Shown here one piece after another: positions 1-11,349 of a stretch of DNA of 64,000 nt (positions within the stretch are counted from its first letter, which is position 1; each line of letters starts with the position of its first letter). Under the pieces are notes generated by a model. That model did not search any database. It saw nothing but the letters and a program-made list of their open reading frames with translations, and was not told where the DNA came from. The stretch is from NCBI GenBank assembly GCA_026874595.1, contig CM049307.1:30045079-30109078 (forward strand), given 5' to 3'. The stretch comes from Sipunculus nudus. Lineage: Eukaryota; Annelida; Sipuncula; Golfingiida; Sipunculidae. The position numbers were made by a program, and so were the translations under genes.

Positions 1-230
1 TATAAATTGGCAGTAATGGAGGTAGGAGAGTCGGAGAACTGTGTTCATAAGGAAATCCCTGAAGTAGTTTTGAATTCATTTGTTGCTTTTTTTTTGTGTC
101 ATGGTTTAATTTGTTTAGTTTGAATAAAGGGATCCTCAATTTTAATTTGCTGAGCATATTTCTTTAATGCATTTAGATGTTTAACAATAAAACATAGTTA
201 AACTAAAAGTCATAGGTAAGGGTAAATAAG
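1..230. other. Unassigned AT-rich flank
   Basis: No coding frame, RNA gene or clear repeat is visible. The stretch from about 185 has a loose resemblance to the AT-rich tail of the Hel-B long elements (AAATAAGG-type sequence), so it may be a degraded Hel-B edge, but I cannot fix a boundary. Confidence 0.4.
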
Positions 231-349
231 GTTTTTAGGCAGTTAAAGGCAGTTTTAGGCAGGTTATATCCTGTTTTAGGCAGTTAAAGGCATGTTTTAG
301 GCTCTGCCCTGCCGAAAACAGGTTTTGGGCAGCCTAAAACCCAACCCTG
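231..349. repeat. GTTTTAGGCAG minisatellite, possible hAT-like end
   Basis: Roughly 21-bp units beginning GTTTTAGGCAG are repeated about five times with decay, and part of the run reads as its own inverted complement (TTTTAGGC and GCCTAAAA). The right edge ends in CAACCCTG, the complement of a CAGGGTTG start typical of hAT-like termini, directly against Hel-B sequence at 351. It may be one end of a small CAGGG-type element. No matching left terminus was found. Confidence 0.45.
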
Positions 350-350
350 G

Positions 351-3303
351 TTATTAGTATAAATATAAAATTAGTACCTTAAATTTTGCCCAACTGTGAC
401 CATGGCACGTTTGTTTCCTGAGAGCACTGTTGATATAATTTTCATATCATGCACACATAAGGATTTCAGCTTTTTAGTTTAGAAAGCTGAAAGAAATTGG
501 CCAAATATTGTAGCTTTTATTAATGTTTTTTATGAGACCCTGTCAGACTTTGGCTCTCTCCAGCCCCTCTTGAGTCACCTGTATGTTGACCTTGTTGACC
601 TTTCATCAAATTATGCACGCTTGAGGCGAGAATCCAGGCAGCTTATGGCCAGCCACAGTTGATCCAGGTGTCCAACCCAACTCATCTAGTAGTTTTAACC
701 AACAACATAACAATAAACAATAAATTAATAAATTTTTCTTGGTTTTTAATAACAAATTAAAGAAAAATAGAAAAGGGATTTGTTAGTTTATAATAACAGG
801 AAATTAACTTGCAGTTACTGATGATATAAGAATCTTGTATCGATGGGTAGAATGTCACAAATTCCAAATAACACCATGCAGTCACCTATGGCATTTTTCA
901 GTTCATTTTTAATGATAAAGAAGTAAATCATATTATTCATTACTAATCATTAGGGATTATATGAAGGAAATTAATGCAGGGTTTCCGCGACCCTAAAATT
1001 TAGGCCGGTAAACGGACTCTTTCCCCCGCGAGGGTCATTAAAAATTCCCCCAGCCAAAGAGGCTGAGAGAGCTTAATAATAACTCAAGCACGAGTGTCGT
1101 GCTGTCTTCATCATCTTCAAACTATGTATCAGATTCCTTATACATGTACAACATCTGCGCAAATAGTTTTTATGCTGTCTCGCCATTTAATTTTCTTGAG
1201 AAGGTAATCAGTTGTGTAACCATAGGTTGTGGACGTACGATGTCGGACGTACGATGTCGGCCCTGAACATGCGCTACCGGCCAAAGGTGTGATATTATAA
1301 TTAATCGTTCGACAACCGTACATTCAGTCTCTGTAGTCAGTAAAAATGATAAACCTATCGATAATGGAAATTAAATTTGTGTTTTATTTGGTTGTGATGA
1401 TATATTTTTCAAAATTTGAAGAAGGTGAATCATTTTCATCATGCAGTCGCTGTGGACATCGCTGCTTTGACATATTAACATACCGCGAGCCTTGCAGCGA
1501 GGTCACAATGCAAAGGGCTTTTGTCTTGACTTTACCGAACAAATTTCAAAAGGCCGGAGCGTAGTGAATGCGCTGTTCTATGTGCGAATATTCATGAGGG
1601 ATTTCCCTATTGAAATAAAAACTTGTGGCAAATGCAGCCAATAGCTTCCGAGGAAGTTCTGAATAATTCAACTGAATGTCACACGTGCAGAAACAGGTTA
1701 TGCTGGTCAATGATTGGGCCGTCTCGGACACGATCGCAATCAGGGATTTCGCAGAATCAAATGTTGGGCCTATAACAAGTAGGCCTAACACACTAAATTT
1801 CAAGGATATTGCACGAATTTTAAGTAAAAGCATGCGACAGCAATATATATTTTTTGTCATTTTAACTTTGAGAAAAGCAGCCGGCCGTTGAATGCGTTGC
1901 AGCAGCCGACAAAACGCCGGCTGTAGTGCGGGCCCATCGTGAACACCCGGTCAGCGGAGATCACGCGGTAAGCACCAGGCGCGGGTAATCTGGGAGCGCG
2001 GGAAACCGTTAGTCCCTGGAGGGGTATGTTGAATTGGTCAATAGCTTAGGGATACACAGGAAGCGTGCACGATATAACAAAAACAAACAATGTGGACATC
2101 GCTTGGGCAGAACAGGCCCTATATTTATTATATTTATCTTCGTCAATTCGGTTTGCGCAAGTTTCCAAAACAGATGTTTAGGCGAATCCTTTCCAAGGAA
2201 TAGTTAAGTAAAAGGCCAGTTTGTGGGCCCACATATGTCAGGGAGACACGACTTGTACGTGCATGCTGCATCACATGAAGGCCTAACGAATATTTTACTG
2301 TTTTACTGGTATATTTTTACGCCTTCCATGGGCGTGATACTAAGCTGAAAAAGAACATCAGAAACGTTGTTTTCAACCTTGATTTTGTAAAATTTCCACA
2401 CCGTGGGAGGGGGGAACCCCCTCTCAAACCCTCCCCCCTTGGGGGCTTCGCCCCCACGCGAGGTTCACTCCCAGTCACAAAGTAAAAACGGACACACTTT
2501 TTCAACCCTGGCGGAAACCCTGTAATGATAGACAAAGATGCAGTTGATAATATTAATCTAGATTCCTACTGTGTCTAGTGTGTACATTGATGTGAAATTA
2601 GTCCAAAATGAATTTTTTACAGTTATTTTTTAATATAAATAAAAGCCATAAAACCAGGTACTTATGATCATTATTTAAATGTGTGAATTTTGTATATTCT
2701 GGATTCTCAAAATCATTGTTTGGTGAAAACTGAATAAATACCAGACATGGTGCAAATACTTTGTAATTGTATTTAAATACGAATATGATTATGTACTCCA
2801 TTATAAAATTTCTTGCATAAAGAATGGGAATTCAGGTAAAAATGAAAGTATATGAATACTCGTGCAGATACTTTCAAAATGTATTCATGAATGCATTCAT
2901 GAATATATTCTTTTATATTATTTTAATAATCATATCAGTTATATTTCATTTTAAAAAATCGTATGATTCTCTTATTATTTTTAATAAAAATTATATTTGG
3001 GACAATATTTGTAATTTTTTTTAATAAATAGTTAAACTCTTATATTATATGTTCTGCTTATAAGTTATATGGCCAAGTCAAAATCTGTGTGACAATAGCA
3101 CTCCATTTGTTAATAAAATAAATGAAATCAATCCTCTTCCCTGTCTCCAAAGATACTATCAAAATCATACATAAGCTAAACACCCACAACTCATAATACA
3201 GCTTATATTTATTACCACACAAAACCAGCATGTGCCTCATTTCTAAAAAATATTTTTTAATCATATATAACAGCTGAGCGTCGTGACCCATAGGTCCCTT
3301 GTT
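351..3303 (+). repeat. Hel-B long copy 1, 3' end intact
   Basis: The segment aligns by eye with 42763-44131 over its whole length except for one 1.55-kb interruption (977-2522), so the two are copies of the same long element. The shared part carries the Hel-B landmark ACCATGGCACG near 400, a long AT-rich interior, and the Hel-B 3' terminus. That terminus is the inverted arm CAGCTGAGC at 3271, the palindrome GACCCATAGGTC at 3285-3296, and the tail CCTTGTT ending at 3303. The 5' hairpin is not in the window or has been lost. No open frame of note is present; short frames here recur in the other copy only as AT-rich noise. Confidence 0.75.
977..2522. mobile_element. H1: nonautonomous DNA transposon, 5-bp target duplication
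   Basis: This insert of 1546 bp interrupts Hel-B copy 1. Its ends are inverted: CAGGGTTTCCGC at the left and its complement at the right. It is flanked by TAATG on both sides (972-976 and 2523-2527). The uninterrupted paralogue near 43391-43400 has a single TAATG, so the empty site confirms the boundaries. The element is much richer in GC than its surroundings and has a GGGGGCTTCGCCCCC hairpin near the right end. Only frames under about 105 codons are present and none looks like a transposase. CAGGG ends suggest hAT-like, but classical hAT makes 8-bp duplications, so a 5-bp-duplicating relative or another superfamily is possible. Confidence 0.85.
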
Positions 3304-4210
3304 TATGCTCTGACACACCAACATGCACACACCCAAACCTGCTCACAGTTATCCCATAATTAATCAAAACTTGATAATATCATTCATACCCGTCCAGTCA
3401 CTTGCTCTGTTCTCGAAAGTGCTGAAAGAAGTGCACAAGACATAGAATTGAGGGAAAAACTGGCCGAGGTTTATTAAAAATAACATTAAAATTTCCATAT
3501 TTAACATATTCAGCAATTATCCCTTCTTTCCCACTGACGGGAAGGTGGGGTACAACACGCCATATATATCGTATAGGTCATATTAAAAGTAAAAGTAGTA
3601 GTAGTAAAAGTAAACAGTTTACACCTCGACAAATATACTGTTTAGAACAATAAACTTTAAAATTTTAACATTAACAAGTAGAACACAGAGTGCTTGAGCG
3701 CCGCCATACTCATAACAATGTCCTCCCTCCAAGTATTCTCACTATTTGTCGGGACAGTTTTTAACTCTGATTTTGGTTATCATTACCTTCTTTTCAACCA
3801 GGCAGGTCTTGGGCTTCAAATATTTGTGTATATACTATATATATAGTACTGTCCCCCCCCCCCCCCACCAGTATCATTTTCTTCTTATTGGTGCCCAACA
3901 CACAAAACACTGATGGTGTGGCGAGCATAAAATTATTATCTGCTTGGGGCAGAGTAATTGTATTTTTCAGGTATAAAAAATTATTTAATCAAGATTCAAT
4001 TGTATACCCAAAATTAGATCTGAATTTTGTAAATTTTTTAAGTTATTAGCATTAATATAAAATCAGTACCTTAAATTTTGTCCCACTTTGACCATGGTCC
4101 TTTTTTCCTGTAAGTTAATTTGATTTTATTTTCACATAAGGTACACATAAGTAATTCATCTGTTAAATTCTGAAATTTGAAAATAAAAGGTAGTAAATAA
4201 GGCTAGTTAT
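3304..4210. other. Mixed region: unassigned DNA, poly-C, Hel-B tail fragment
   Basis: From 3304 to about 3850 nothing is recognised apart from an AGTAAA/AGTAGT-rich microsatellite near 3589-3612. A run of 14 C lies at 3853-3866. From about 3960 to 4210 the sequence matches the interior of the Hel-B long family (CAGTACCTTAAATTTTG near 4066 and CCATGGTCC near 4093), so a second, truncated Hel-B tail sits directly before the next Hel-B head. Confidence 0.5.
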
Positions 4211-5283
4211 TAGCTCAACTGATTGTAAGTCGTCTGAGCTATAGTCATGGTCCATTGTCCGTCTGTCTGTCAGTCCGTTAGACTGGCATGTTTTGAAAAA
4301 GTTAGACCTATGAATCCAAAATTCGGCATACCGTTAGATGTCCCCAATATCTCCTACCATACTAAAAATTGGGTCGGTATGACTTTGTTCCTTTGAAATA
4401 TTTAGGAAAAACCTCAAATTTCCATTTAAAACCTATTATCACACTTCAGGACTGCCTAATATCAAAACCACTCGTCTGTTTTTAGCAAACCTGTGAGCTT
4501 ATGCGATGGTGCGGCGTCGTCCGTCGTGCGTCGTCTGTCATGCGTCGTCTGTACGTTAACCATAGCTATCTCAAAAATGGCAGGAGCTAGCATCACCAAT
4601 TTTTTTGCAAATAATCAGTCATCCAAAAAACTATATCAGATTTTGTTTAATTTTTTTCTAACTGCATTTTCATAGATTTTATAGGGAAAAAGCTAAAAAA
4701 AGCTTTAAAAATCTTCTTCTCCGAAACTGTTCATCCAAATTGTCCAATATTTCACAGAAATGATCCCTGGAACAATCTTTCTCAAGTTTGTTTGAATGGT
4801 TTCAGTTCAGAAATTTTTGGCCGAGATACAGGAGGTTAAACTTTGTTAACTGTGCAAAAAAGCATATTAAAATTGAAATCTCAGAAACGGCTGCAGCTAT
4901 CATCACCAAATTTTATGCCAATGTTGGTCACATATGTCATATCTGAAATTGAGGTATTGGTGGCACCACCTGCATCGGCCTTTTTTGTACGGGGGTCATC
5001 AGTGCCTGTATCACACTGAGGGCTACAAAAAACTTCTTCTCCGAAACCATATGGCCAAAATGTTTAATATTGCACAGAAATGTCAGCTCAACAAATAGTT
5101 TTGGCACAGTGCCAGGATTGGAAGAAGTGCAGCCAGGTTTAGGTCAAGATCTCACTCAGTGCAGTAGCTGCATTCTATTTATAGCTTTGGTAGACTGCTC
5201 ACTACATCATATTTGGCACCAAAGTTCAGCCCGAATCTATTTATAGTTTTGGCAGCCTCAAACTGTGTCAGATTATGCAACAG

Positions 5284-5378
5284 GTCAAGAGTTCACTCAG
5301 TGCAGCCAGGTACATGTCAAAACTTCACTCAGTCTAGCCAGGTGCAGGTCAAGAGTTCACTCAGTGCAGTAGCTTGAG
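5284..5378 (+). repeat. 32-bp minisatellite, three units
   Basis: Three consecutive units start at 5284, 5316 and 5348, each beginning GTCAAGAGTTCACTCAGTG or a near variant. A diverged relative of the unit lies near 5137. The run is internal to Fam-E. Confidence 0.75.
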
Positions 5379-5528
5379 GCAGCAATTTGTCACAGGTCAC
5401 TCGGGGGCAAATGCCTTACTAACCTAAGCCTTGTCAGCCCAGTGCATCAAACTCTGGGGAAGTTTGATGTGTTGGACTGATATTTTGACCTGTCTATGCG
5501 TCTTTGATGGTATTCTCATTTACAAGAC

Positions 5529-5830
5529 ATGTGGTGCCACGTACATTGACTTTTGCACAGTGCATGTGCCTGCTTATTTCTACAGAGGAAATTGATATAT
5601 CAGCCTGAAATTGGGCATATTTATACATATCCAATAGCTTTGTCATATACAAGACTGGTTGTGCCACCTACAATAATTTTTGCACAATGTGTGTCCCTGC
5701 TTATTTCTCAGGAGGGGTTTGATATATCAGTCTGAAAATGGGCATGTGTGTATGTCTCTGATAGCTTTGTTGTATACACGACTGGTGGTGCAAGCTACAA
5801 TCATTTTTGTGTTGTGTGCACCCATGCCAG
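5529..5830 (+). repeat. About 125-bp tandem units with diverged GGTGGCGCCACC core
   Basis: Three units are marked by TGGTGCCACGTAC (near 5532), TTGTGCCACCTAC (near 5656) and TGGTGCAAGCTAC (near 5784). Each is followed by CAAT.ATTTTTGCACA-like sequence, then a stretch on ATATATCAGYCTGAAA. The unit resembles one half-unit of Hel-A, which links Fam-E to the Hel-A lineage. Confidence 0.6.
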
Positions 5831-6570
5831 AATTTCAGCAGTAATGTTTGTGTAATTGTTTCTTATTCAAAATGTTTAGTACTTGCATTGTTCATATACA
5901 TGAAAAGTAATGGTCCAGCATTGAAGCATTATACCTGGTGTATTTCCCAATGCACAGGTTCGCATTAGGCCTTTAGGCCTTGCTTAATATTTTCCAGAAG
6001 TATTCATATACAAATTTCCTATACACATGCCAGAAATTTTGTCTATTAAGTCCCATTTCTTTAAGTTATGGGCCCTGACATAATGGACTTTGTAAAAAAT
6101 CAGAAAAAATATTTACTCACTTAACATAAAAAAAATTTGAAACTAGAGACTTTTTTCCCAAGTATATAACTTTCTTTAATTAAAATTCAACAGGTTACAA
6201 ACAATTAGATCTAAATTTTGTAATTTTTTTTGCATTAGTTTTTAGCATAAAAATAAAATCAGTACCTTAAATTTTGCCCAACTTTGACCATGGCACATTT
6301 TTTTCATGTGAGTACTGTTGATTTAATTTTCACAGCAAGTAAACATAAGTATTAAATCTGTTTAAATCTGAAATTTGAAAATAAAAGATTAATATTAAGG
6401 GTAGTTATTGAATTTTTTCTTGAGGCTCTTTCACTTTATCTCCTTTATTGTAATGCTGTTTCCACTCCAATATACAACACTTTCCTTGAAAAATTAATTC
6501 AAGGTGTAATTCAGAAGATGCCATGTTGTGTTAATATAGCATTTTTAAAGAAATCAATTTTCTTTTAAAT

Positions 6571-7547
6571 GATTTTAACAAATTAAGATATAATTAAAAA
6601 AATGTTTTGATAATAAAATTATCTAATTCAAACATTTGTTCATTATTTTCCTGCCACAGCAGAAAAGGAGATCAGGCTTTGTTTGCCCTCTATGTATATG
6701 CAGAAGTGTTGTTAATCCAACCATCCCCCCCCCCCCTCCAGCTGCCATTGATTCCTTTGCACCTGTGCACTGGGGCATTAGTAATTAATTGAAAATGTGT
6801 TAAATCTATTGGAAAAAAAAATAATTGGATTAGAAAAAATTAAGATCTGATTGAAATATATTCTTTCCTCAGGAGAACGGAACATAAAGTGATCAGCTCT
6901 GTCCATCATCTCTCCATTATCCTTAAATATATATTATTTATGAAAATTTTCCTATGAGCACTGTTGAAATAACTTTCATATGCTGTATGTGAATGGATTT
7001 AAGCTATTAAAGTATGAAATTTGAAAGCAACCTATGATATATTCAGTTGAGTTATATTGCATATGTTAAACTTTAATCCCATCATTCCACCAACCACCCC
7101 CCCCCCCCTTCAGGACTGCCTAATATCAAAACCACTCATCTGTTTTTCTTAATATTTACATGAAGTAATCTCCTATATATTTCCTATACACATGCCAGAA
7201 ATTAAGTCTGTTAAGTGTAATTTCTTTAAGTTATGGGCCCGAACATAATGGACTATGTAAAAAAATCAGGAAAAATATTTGCTCACTTAACATGAAAAAT
7301 TTTAAAACTAGAGACTCTTTTTCCCAAGTATATTACTTTGTTTAATTAAGATTCAGTTGTTTACCCAAAATTAGATCTGCAGAATTCCTATGTTGGATAA
7401 GTCGACATTGGAGTTTATGAGACATTTTTTGCCACTTACTTATCCATTGTAGAAATCCAAGTAGAAAAAGACAAAAGTAAAATAATATTCATTGAAAAAT
7501 ATGTAAAGAATATGTGAGTGAGAATGTATCATTTACAATCAATTTTG
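6571..7547. repeat. Hel-B fragments and two poly-C runs
   Basis: A decayed Hel-B tail is visible around 6940-7030 (TGAGCACTGTTG, then TATGAAATTTGAAAG). A well-preserved Hel-B body piece occupies about 7108-7381 and stops abruptly at AGATCTGCAG. Runs of 12 C occur at 6725-6736 and 7097-7108, and the second lies exactly at the start of the body fragment. The remaining sequence, including the short frame near 6607-6792, has no coding character that I can defend. Confidence 0.5.
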
Positions 7548-8295
7548 AGCTCAGCTGACTGTAAGTCATCCGAGCTATAGCGATCACCCTTTGTCTAGCA
7601 TCCGTCCGTTAACAGGGCACAAATCATAACTGTTAGACTTAGAAACTTCTTGCTGTACATCCAGGGGAGGTCCTGGGCAAATCTCCTTGGAAACCCGAAA
7701 TAAGGTCATGGTGCCTACATTTTGTGACTTACCGACCGAAAACATGATTTGGAGCACCCAGACAGTCAGACGGGGCACAAAATGTCTCTATTAGGCCTAG
7801 AAACCTCCTACCTGACATTTTGTGAGATCCTAGGTAAATGTAAACCTTAAAATTAGTTCATGGTGACCCATATTGTGTGACCTATGGGCTGAAAAATGGT
7901 TTTATTCACCCAGACAGACGAGGCGCAAATTGTATCCATTAGCTCTAGACTCTTCTAACATGACATTCAGGGAAATCCTTGGCAGTTCTCCTTGGAAACC
8001 TGAAATTTGATCATGGTGACCTATATTCTGCTAGCTATGGACAAGATACATGATTTCGAGCAGCCAGACAGACAGGGTACAAATTGTATCTATTTTCCTT
8101 GGAACTCTCTATTGTGAAATCCTGGGGGTCCTGGGCAGTTCTCCTATGAATCCTGAAATTTTATTTTGTGTCCTTTTTTTCAGCACTGTAACTTTAGCCA
8201 AAGGATATTCTCTCAGACAATATATAACTTTTATAAAAAAAACATGAGCACCCAGTCAAAATTAGCCAAGCATCATGGCCCATGGGCCACTTGTT
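7548..8295 (+). mobile_element. Hel-B short copy 3, both ends present
   Basis: This is the most compact complete Hel-B (748 bp). The 5' hairpin AGCTCAGCTGACT / loop GTA / AGTCATCCGAGCT is at 7548-7576. About four tandem units of 153-161 bp follow, marked by GGGCACAAAT-type boxes near 7604, 7765, 7920 and 8073. The 3' palindrome GGCCCATGGGCC is at 8277-8288 and the tail ACTTGTT ends at 8295. The palindrome differs from the usual GACCCATGGGTC at paired positions, so pairing is kept. No coding capacity. Confidence 0.75.
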
Positions 8296-8602
8296 ATACA
8301 GTGCGTAGTACGTGATCATGCCATGATCCATGAGACCTGCATTGTCAGCGTTGATAAACACAGAGGCCGAGATTATTTGCTGACTGTAGACCAGTTCCCC
8401 TTTGCTTAAAAGTCGCAATCAATATTTCTCTGTAGAAGTGATGACAAATTATATTTGACAATTATTGTCATTAATAACTTCGAATTTAAAGTTGTTTTAT
8501 TCTGACAAATTGGACAAAGCTGCAGACAACCAATTATTTGCATTACACTTGTCTAAAGACAAGCAAAGAAATTTTATATTTCCACTCCCCTATTTAGTTT
8601 TT

Positions 8603-8830
8603 AGCTCAACTGACTGTAAGTCGTCTGAGCTATAGTGATCACCCTTTGTCCGTCCGTCCATTAAATGGGCACAAATCATAACCATTAGACCTTGAGACTT
8701 CTTACTGTACATCCAGGGAGATCCTTGGAAAATCTCCTTTGAAACCTGGAAAGAGGTCATTTTGGTCTATATTCTGCCACCTTCAGACTGAAAACATGAT
8801 TTTGAGCACCAAGACATATAATATCTATAG
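8603..8830 (+). repeat. Hel-B copy 4, 3' truncated
   Basis: The 5' hairpin lies at 8603-8631, followed by TCCGTCCGTCC and one tandem unit nearly identical to the first unit of the copy at 7548. Similarity is lost after about 8830. Confidence 0.7.
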
Positions 8831-9716
8831 CTGGACTTAGCACCAGGAAGTATTGAAAAATTTTGACTAGATTTATTGTATCTGTTGAAGATACTTCAGA
8901 AAATCCTGTCAGAGTGCCATGTGGAGATTTTGGAATTAGGGGAAATCCATTCTTTTCTGTTGTCTTGAACTGATACAAATAAAAACTGAAAGGGGAAACA
9001 AGATTCCTTTAATACCATGAGGAGGAGATGGGGAGAAGCAGAGGTAAAAGGTGTTTCAGTGATGCAGGATGTGCAATCCTGTCCATAATGTATTATGTTC
9101 AATTGATACAGCAGTCAGTATAGATCAGGATATCTTGTCATCTTTGTCATGATTAACATTAATGTTCCCTCCCAGATAGGAGTTTGAGTCCTGGTTATAT
9201 CATTCACTTGCTCTGTTGTTCTATATGTCAATTTACATAATGAATTTTTACCGTGGGTACATCATATATGCATATTCTGAATCCTGACAGACTTGTCCTC
9301 TCTCTCCAAAATGACAGCTTTGCAAGATGCCTAAAGAGAAGCAATTAAACAGAGCTGAAAAAGACCTGTCATTGTGTTATTTAAAATATACATAATGAAA
9401 TAACAGCTGCACTTCTTAAAACACTGGATTGTTTCCATGGTTACTTTCCATGGATATATGGGTTCATTGACAAGCTGTGTGTGCCATATCCTCCATGTCA
9501 CAGTCACTGAGTACTCAGTATTTGTTATGGATATTAACAGTATCTCTTTGTATTGTTTGAAGAATTGCATGATCTCTATTCAGCTGGTTTATGCCAGTGC
9601 TGTTCCTGCCATACACCTTTACGTTTTGTATCTTGTAGCAGGGCAAGGGGATGTTCTGGTTAATGGTGAAAAGGTTTTATTCCTGGCTCATTAAGATCAA
9701 ATTTGTTGATTATTTA

Positions 9717-9885
9717 GTGGATCCAGGATTTGTGTGAGAGATTTGTAATTGATGTTTAGGCATTCATACCCTGAAAGGGTCTACAACATGAGAGGAGGTT
9801 AGCTTTAGAGAAAAACATTCCAAAAAAGGTGATTTCTCCCAGTAATGAAAGGGTTAACCTCCTCCCCCATCTGGATCCACCCCTG
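9717..9885. mobile_element. Possible small hAT-like MITE remnant
   Basis: The right edge ends GGATCCACCCCTG, the complement of CAGGGGTGGATCC, a start seen in many hAT-like elements. The left edge has GTGGATCCAGG at 9717. These form imperfect inverted ends about 170 bp apart. I could not identify a target duplication, so the call is tentative. Confidence 0.35.
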
Positions 9886-10444
9886 TATTTGACAGGGTAA
9901 TTATAATCATCAGCTGTGTTGACTTACTGTGCTGAATTCCAAATTGTGTCCTGAATGCTGGATGTAATATATTTAAATGTTTGTTGGATATCAAGGTCTC
10001 ATGAATATTTCTGGTTAAAGCTGGTCTGGTAAATTTCTATTAGCGATGCTATCATGGCTGTCCCTCCCCTAAGACTTGACCTTAATCCCACAAAGCACGT
10101 TTAGTACTATGAGTTCCTTTGTATCATTATGCAGTATAGCACCAGTCTTGTGTGAAGGCTAGCATCTACAGGCTTCTAATATTGATTATCTTCATTATGA
10201 AATTATTGTGAGTTCAGATGATTGATTATGCTTTTATTTTCTATGACATTTCTTGAAGCAGTTTCTCAGGTGAGGCATCACTGCTGCTTTTGATGCTCCA
10301 TATTAAAGATTAATAACAGGTGCCACAGCTAACAATTTGCGGCAGTGATATATTTAATTGAAAATTCACATACTGTTTTATCAGGGCTGCTTTATATCAG
10401 ATCCTGTATCTGATACTAAATATTGATAATTTTCATATATATGT

Positions 10445-10572
10445 CGGGGGAAGAATGAGAATCTGGGAAGATCCAGAAAATTGAAATGATTCCAGTTTTT
10501 GAAAAAATGAGAATTCCTGCCTCTCCCAGGAAGATTGAGAATTCTCAATTTTCCTGGGAGAGACTGGAATTC
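10445..10572. repeat. Inverted repeat with 42-bp near-perfect palindrome
   Basis: Positions 10521-10562 read the same on both strands apart from one base pair, centred on GAGAATTCTC. Outer GAATTCC arms extend the symmetry to about 10511-10572. A related sequence (GGGGAAAAATGAGAATTCCC at 10879, then CCAGAATTCTCAGTTG) recurs at about 10878-10940, so this is a repeated motif rather than a chance palindrome. The minus-strand frame across it is a by-product. Confidence 0.6.
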
Positions 10573-11349
10573 GGTTTTGAAATCAAACCTGGGAAGAACA
10601 GGAATCAGTAATGGCAAAAATAATTTTTAATTTTTTTTTACTTTTTATGTTTATCTTGCTTCTTTTCCAAAAAGAAAATTTGATTGCCTTTCCTTCACAA
10701 AAATTTGGAACTGCTCAAGCCGCACATAAAACAGTATTATGGTAATAAAATATGAAGAAACTTACAATTGCAAGTTGAGATAAGTGTTATAAATATAGTA
10801 AACAAGTTCCTTCATATTTTTGTATTCTTATTTGAGTGTAGGCAAGATTCTGGAGATGAAGTCAGAAAATAATAAGGATGGGGAAAAATGAGAATTCCCA
10901 TTCATCCAAAGAAAATCCAGAATTCTCAGTTGTCCCAGGAAACATGTTTTCTTTTAAGTTTTCTTTTATTGCTCACTATTACAGAGCTGTTCAGTTTTTT
11001 TCAGGGTATCATCAAGTTTCTTGTTTGTTATTTCAGTCATTTTACCCGGAAGGTAATAAGAATTATCACATTTCAGAATGTAACCAAATTGGGGAGAAAT
11101 TGAATACAGGTTAGTTGTATCATAGTCGTAGTCCTGTACTGCAGGGGTACAATTTTTAAAAAAAAATCTGGTGCTGTGACTTTGACCTTTGTTCTTAGGG
11201 TCAGTTCATTGGATTTTAAGTATTGATCGCTCATTAAAAAGATAGCGCCCAGAGGTTGAATTGAATTTCATTCCTATTGTGGAAAGCATCAACATATGAC
11301 TTTCTCTAACTGACATTCAATTTAAAATAAACTGTATTTGCAGTACAAC

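Larger units (their letters stand above)
4484..5982 (+). mobile_element. Fam-E: tandem-repeat-cored nonautonomous element nested in Hel-B
   Basis: The boundaries come from comparison with the uninterrupted Hel-B body near 7110-7200. The 5' part starts with GTGAGCTTATGCG followed by iterated CGTCGTCYGT, then CTTCTTCTCCGAAACTG, which recurs twice inside. From memory, similar sequence is widespread in mollusc and annelid DNA. A GGTGGCACCACC motif lies near 4963. Inside are a 32-bp minisatellite and roughly 125-bp tandem units resembling those of Hel-A. The 3' edge holds an AGGCCTTTAGGCCT palindrome a few bases from the junction, in the same position as the terminal hairpin in the Hel families. 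No coding capacity is seen. Confidence 0.65.
4211..6570 (+). repeat. Hel-B long copy 2 split by Fam-E
   Basis: It begins with the Hel-B 5' hairpin at 4212-4240: arm AGCTCAACTGATT, loop GTA, then the inverted arm AGTCGTCTGAGCT. A GTCTGTCTGTC-like stretch follows. The family body runs to 4483, is interrupted by Fam-E (4484-5982), and resumes at 5983 with the same body sequence that is continuous near 7110-7200. The 3' side fades out around 6570 without the terminal palindrome, so this copy is truncated. Confidence 0.7.
8831..11349. other. Largely unique DNA without a recognisable gene
   Basis: Short frames occur on both strands (for example 9437-9694), but they overlap each other, lack splice-site support and show no recognisable motif. 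A B-box-like GGAGTTTGAGTCC near 9178 hints at an old tRNA-derived SINE, but no matching A box is clear. Two small inverted structures are listed separately. Confidence 0.5.

Noticed and set aside
3420-3850. Possible LTR or retroelement end
   Set aside because: No paired direct repeats, primer-binding site or reverse-transcriptase frame is visible nearby.
9100-9215. Old tRNA-derived SINE around GGAGTTTGAGTCC
   Set aside because: Only a B-box-like string is clear. An A box at the right distance and a body or tail are not visible.
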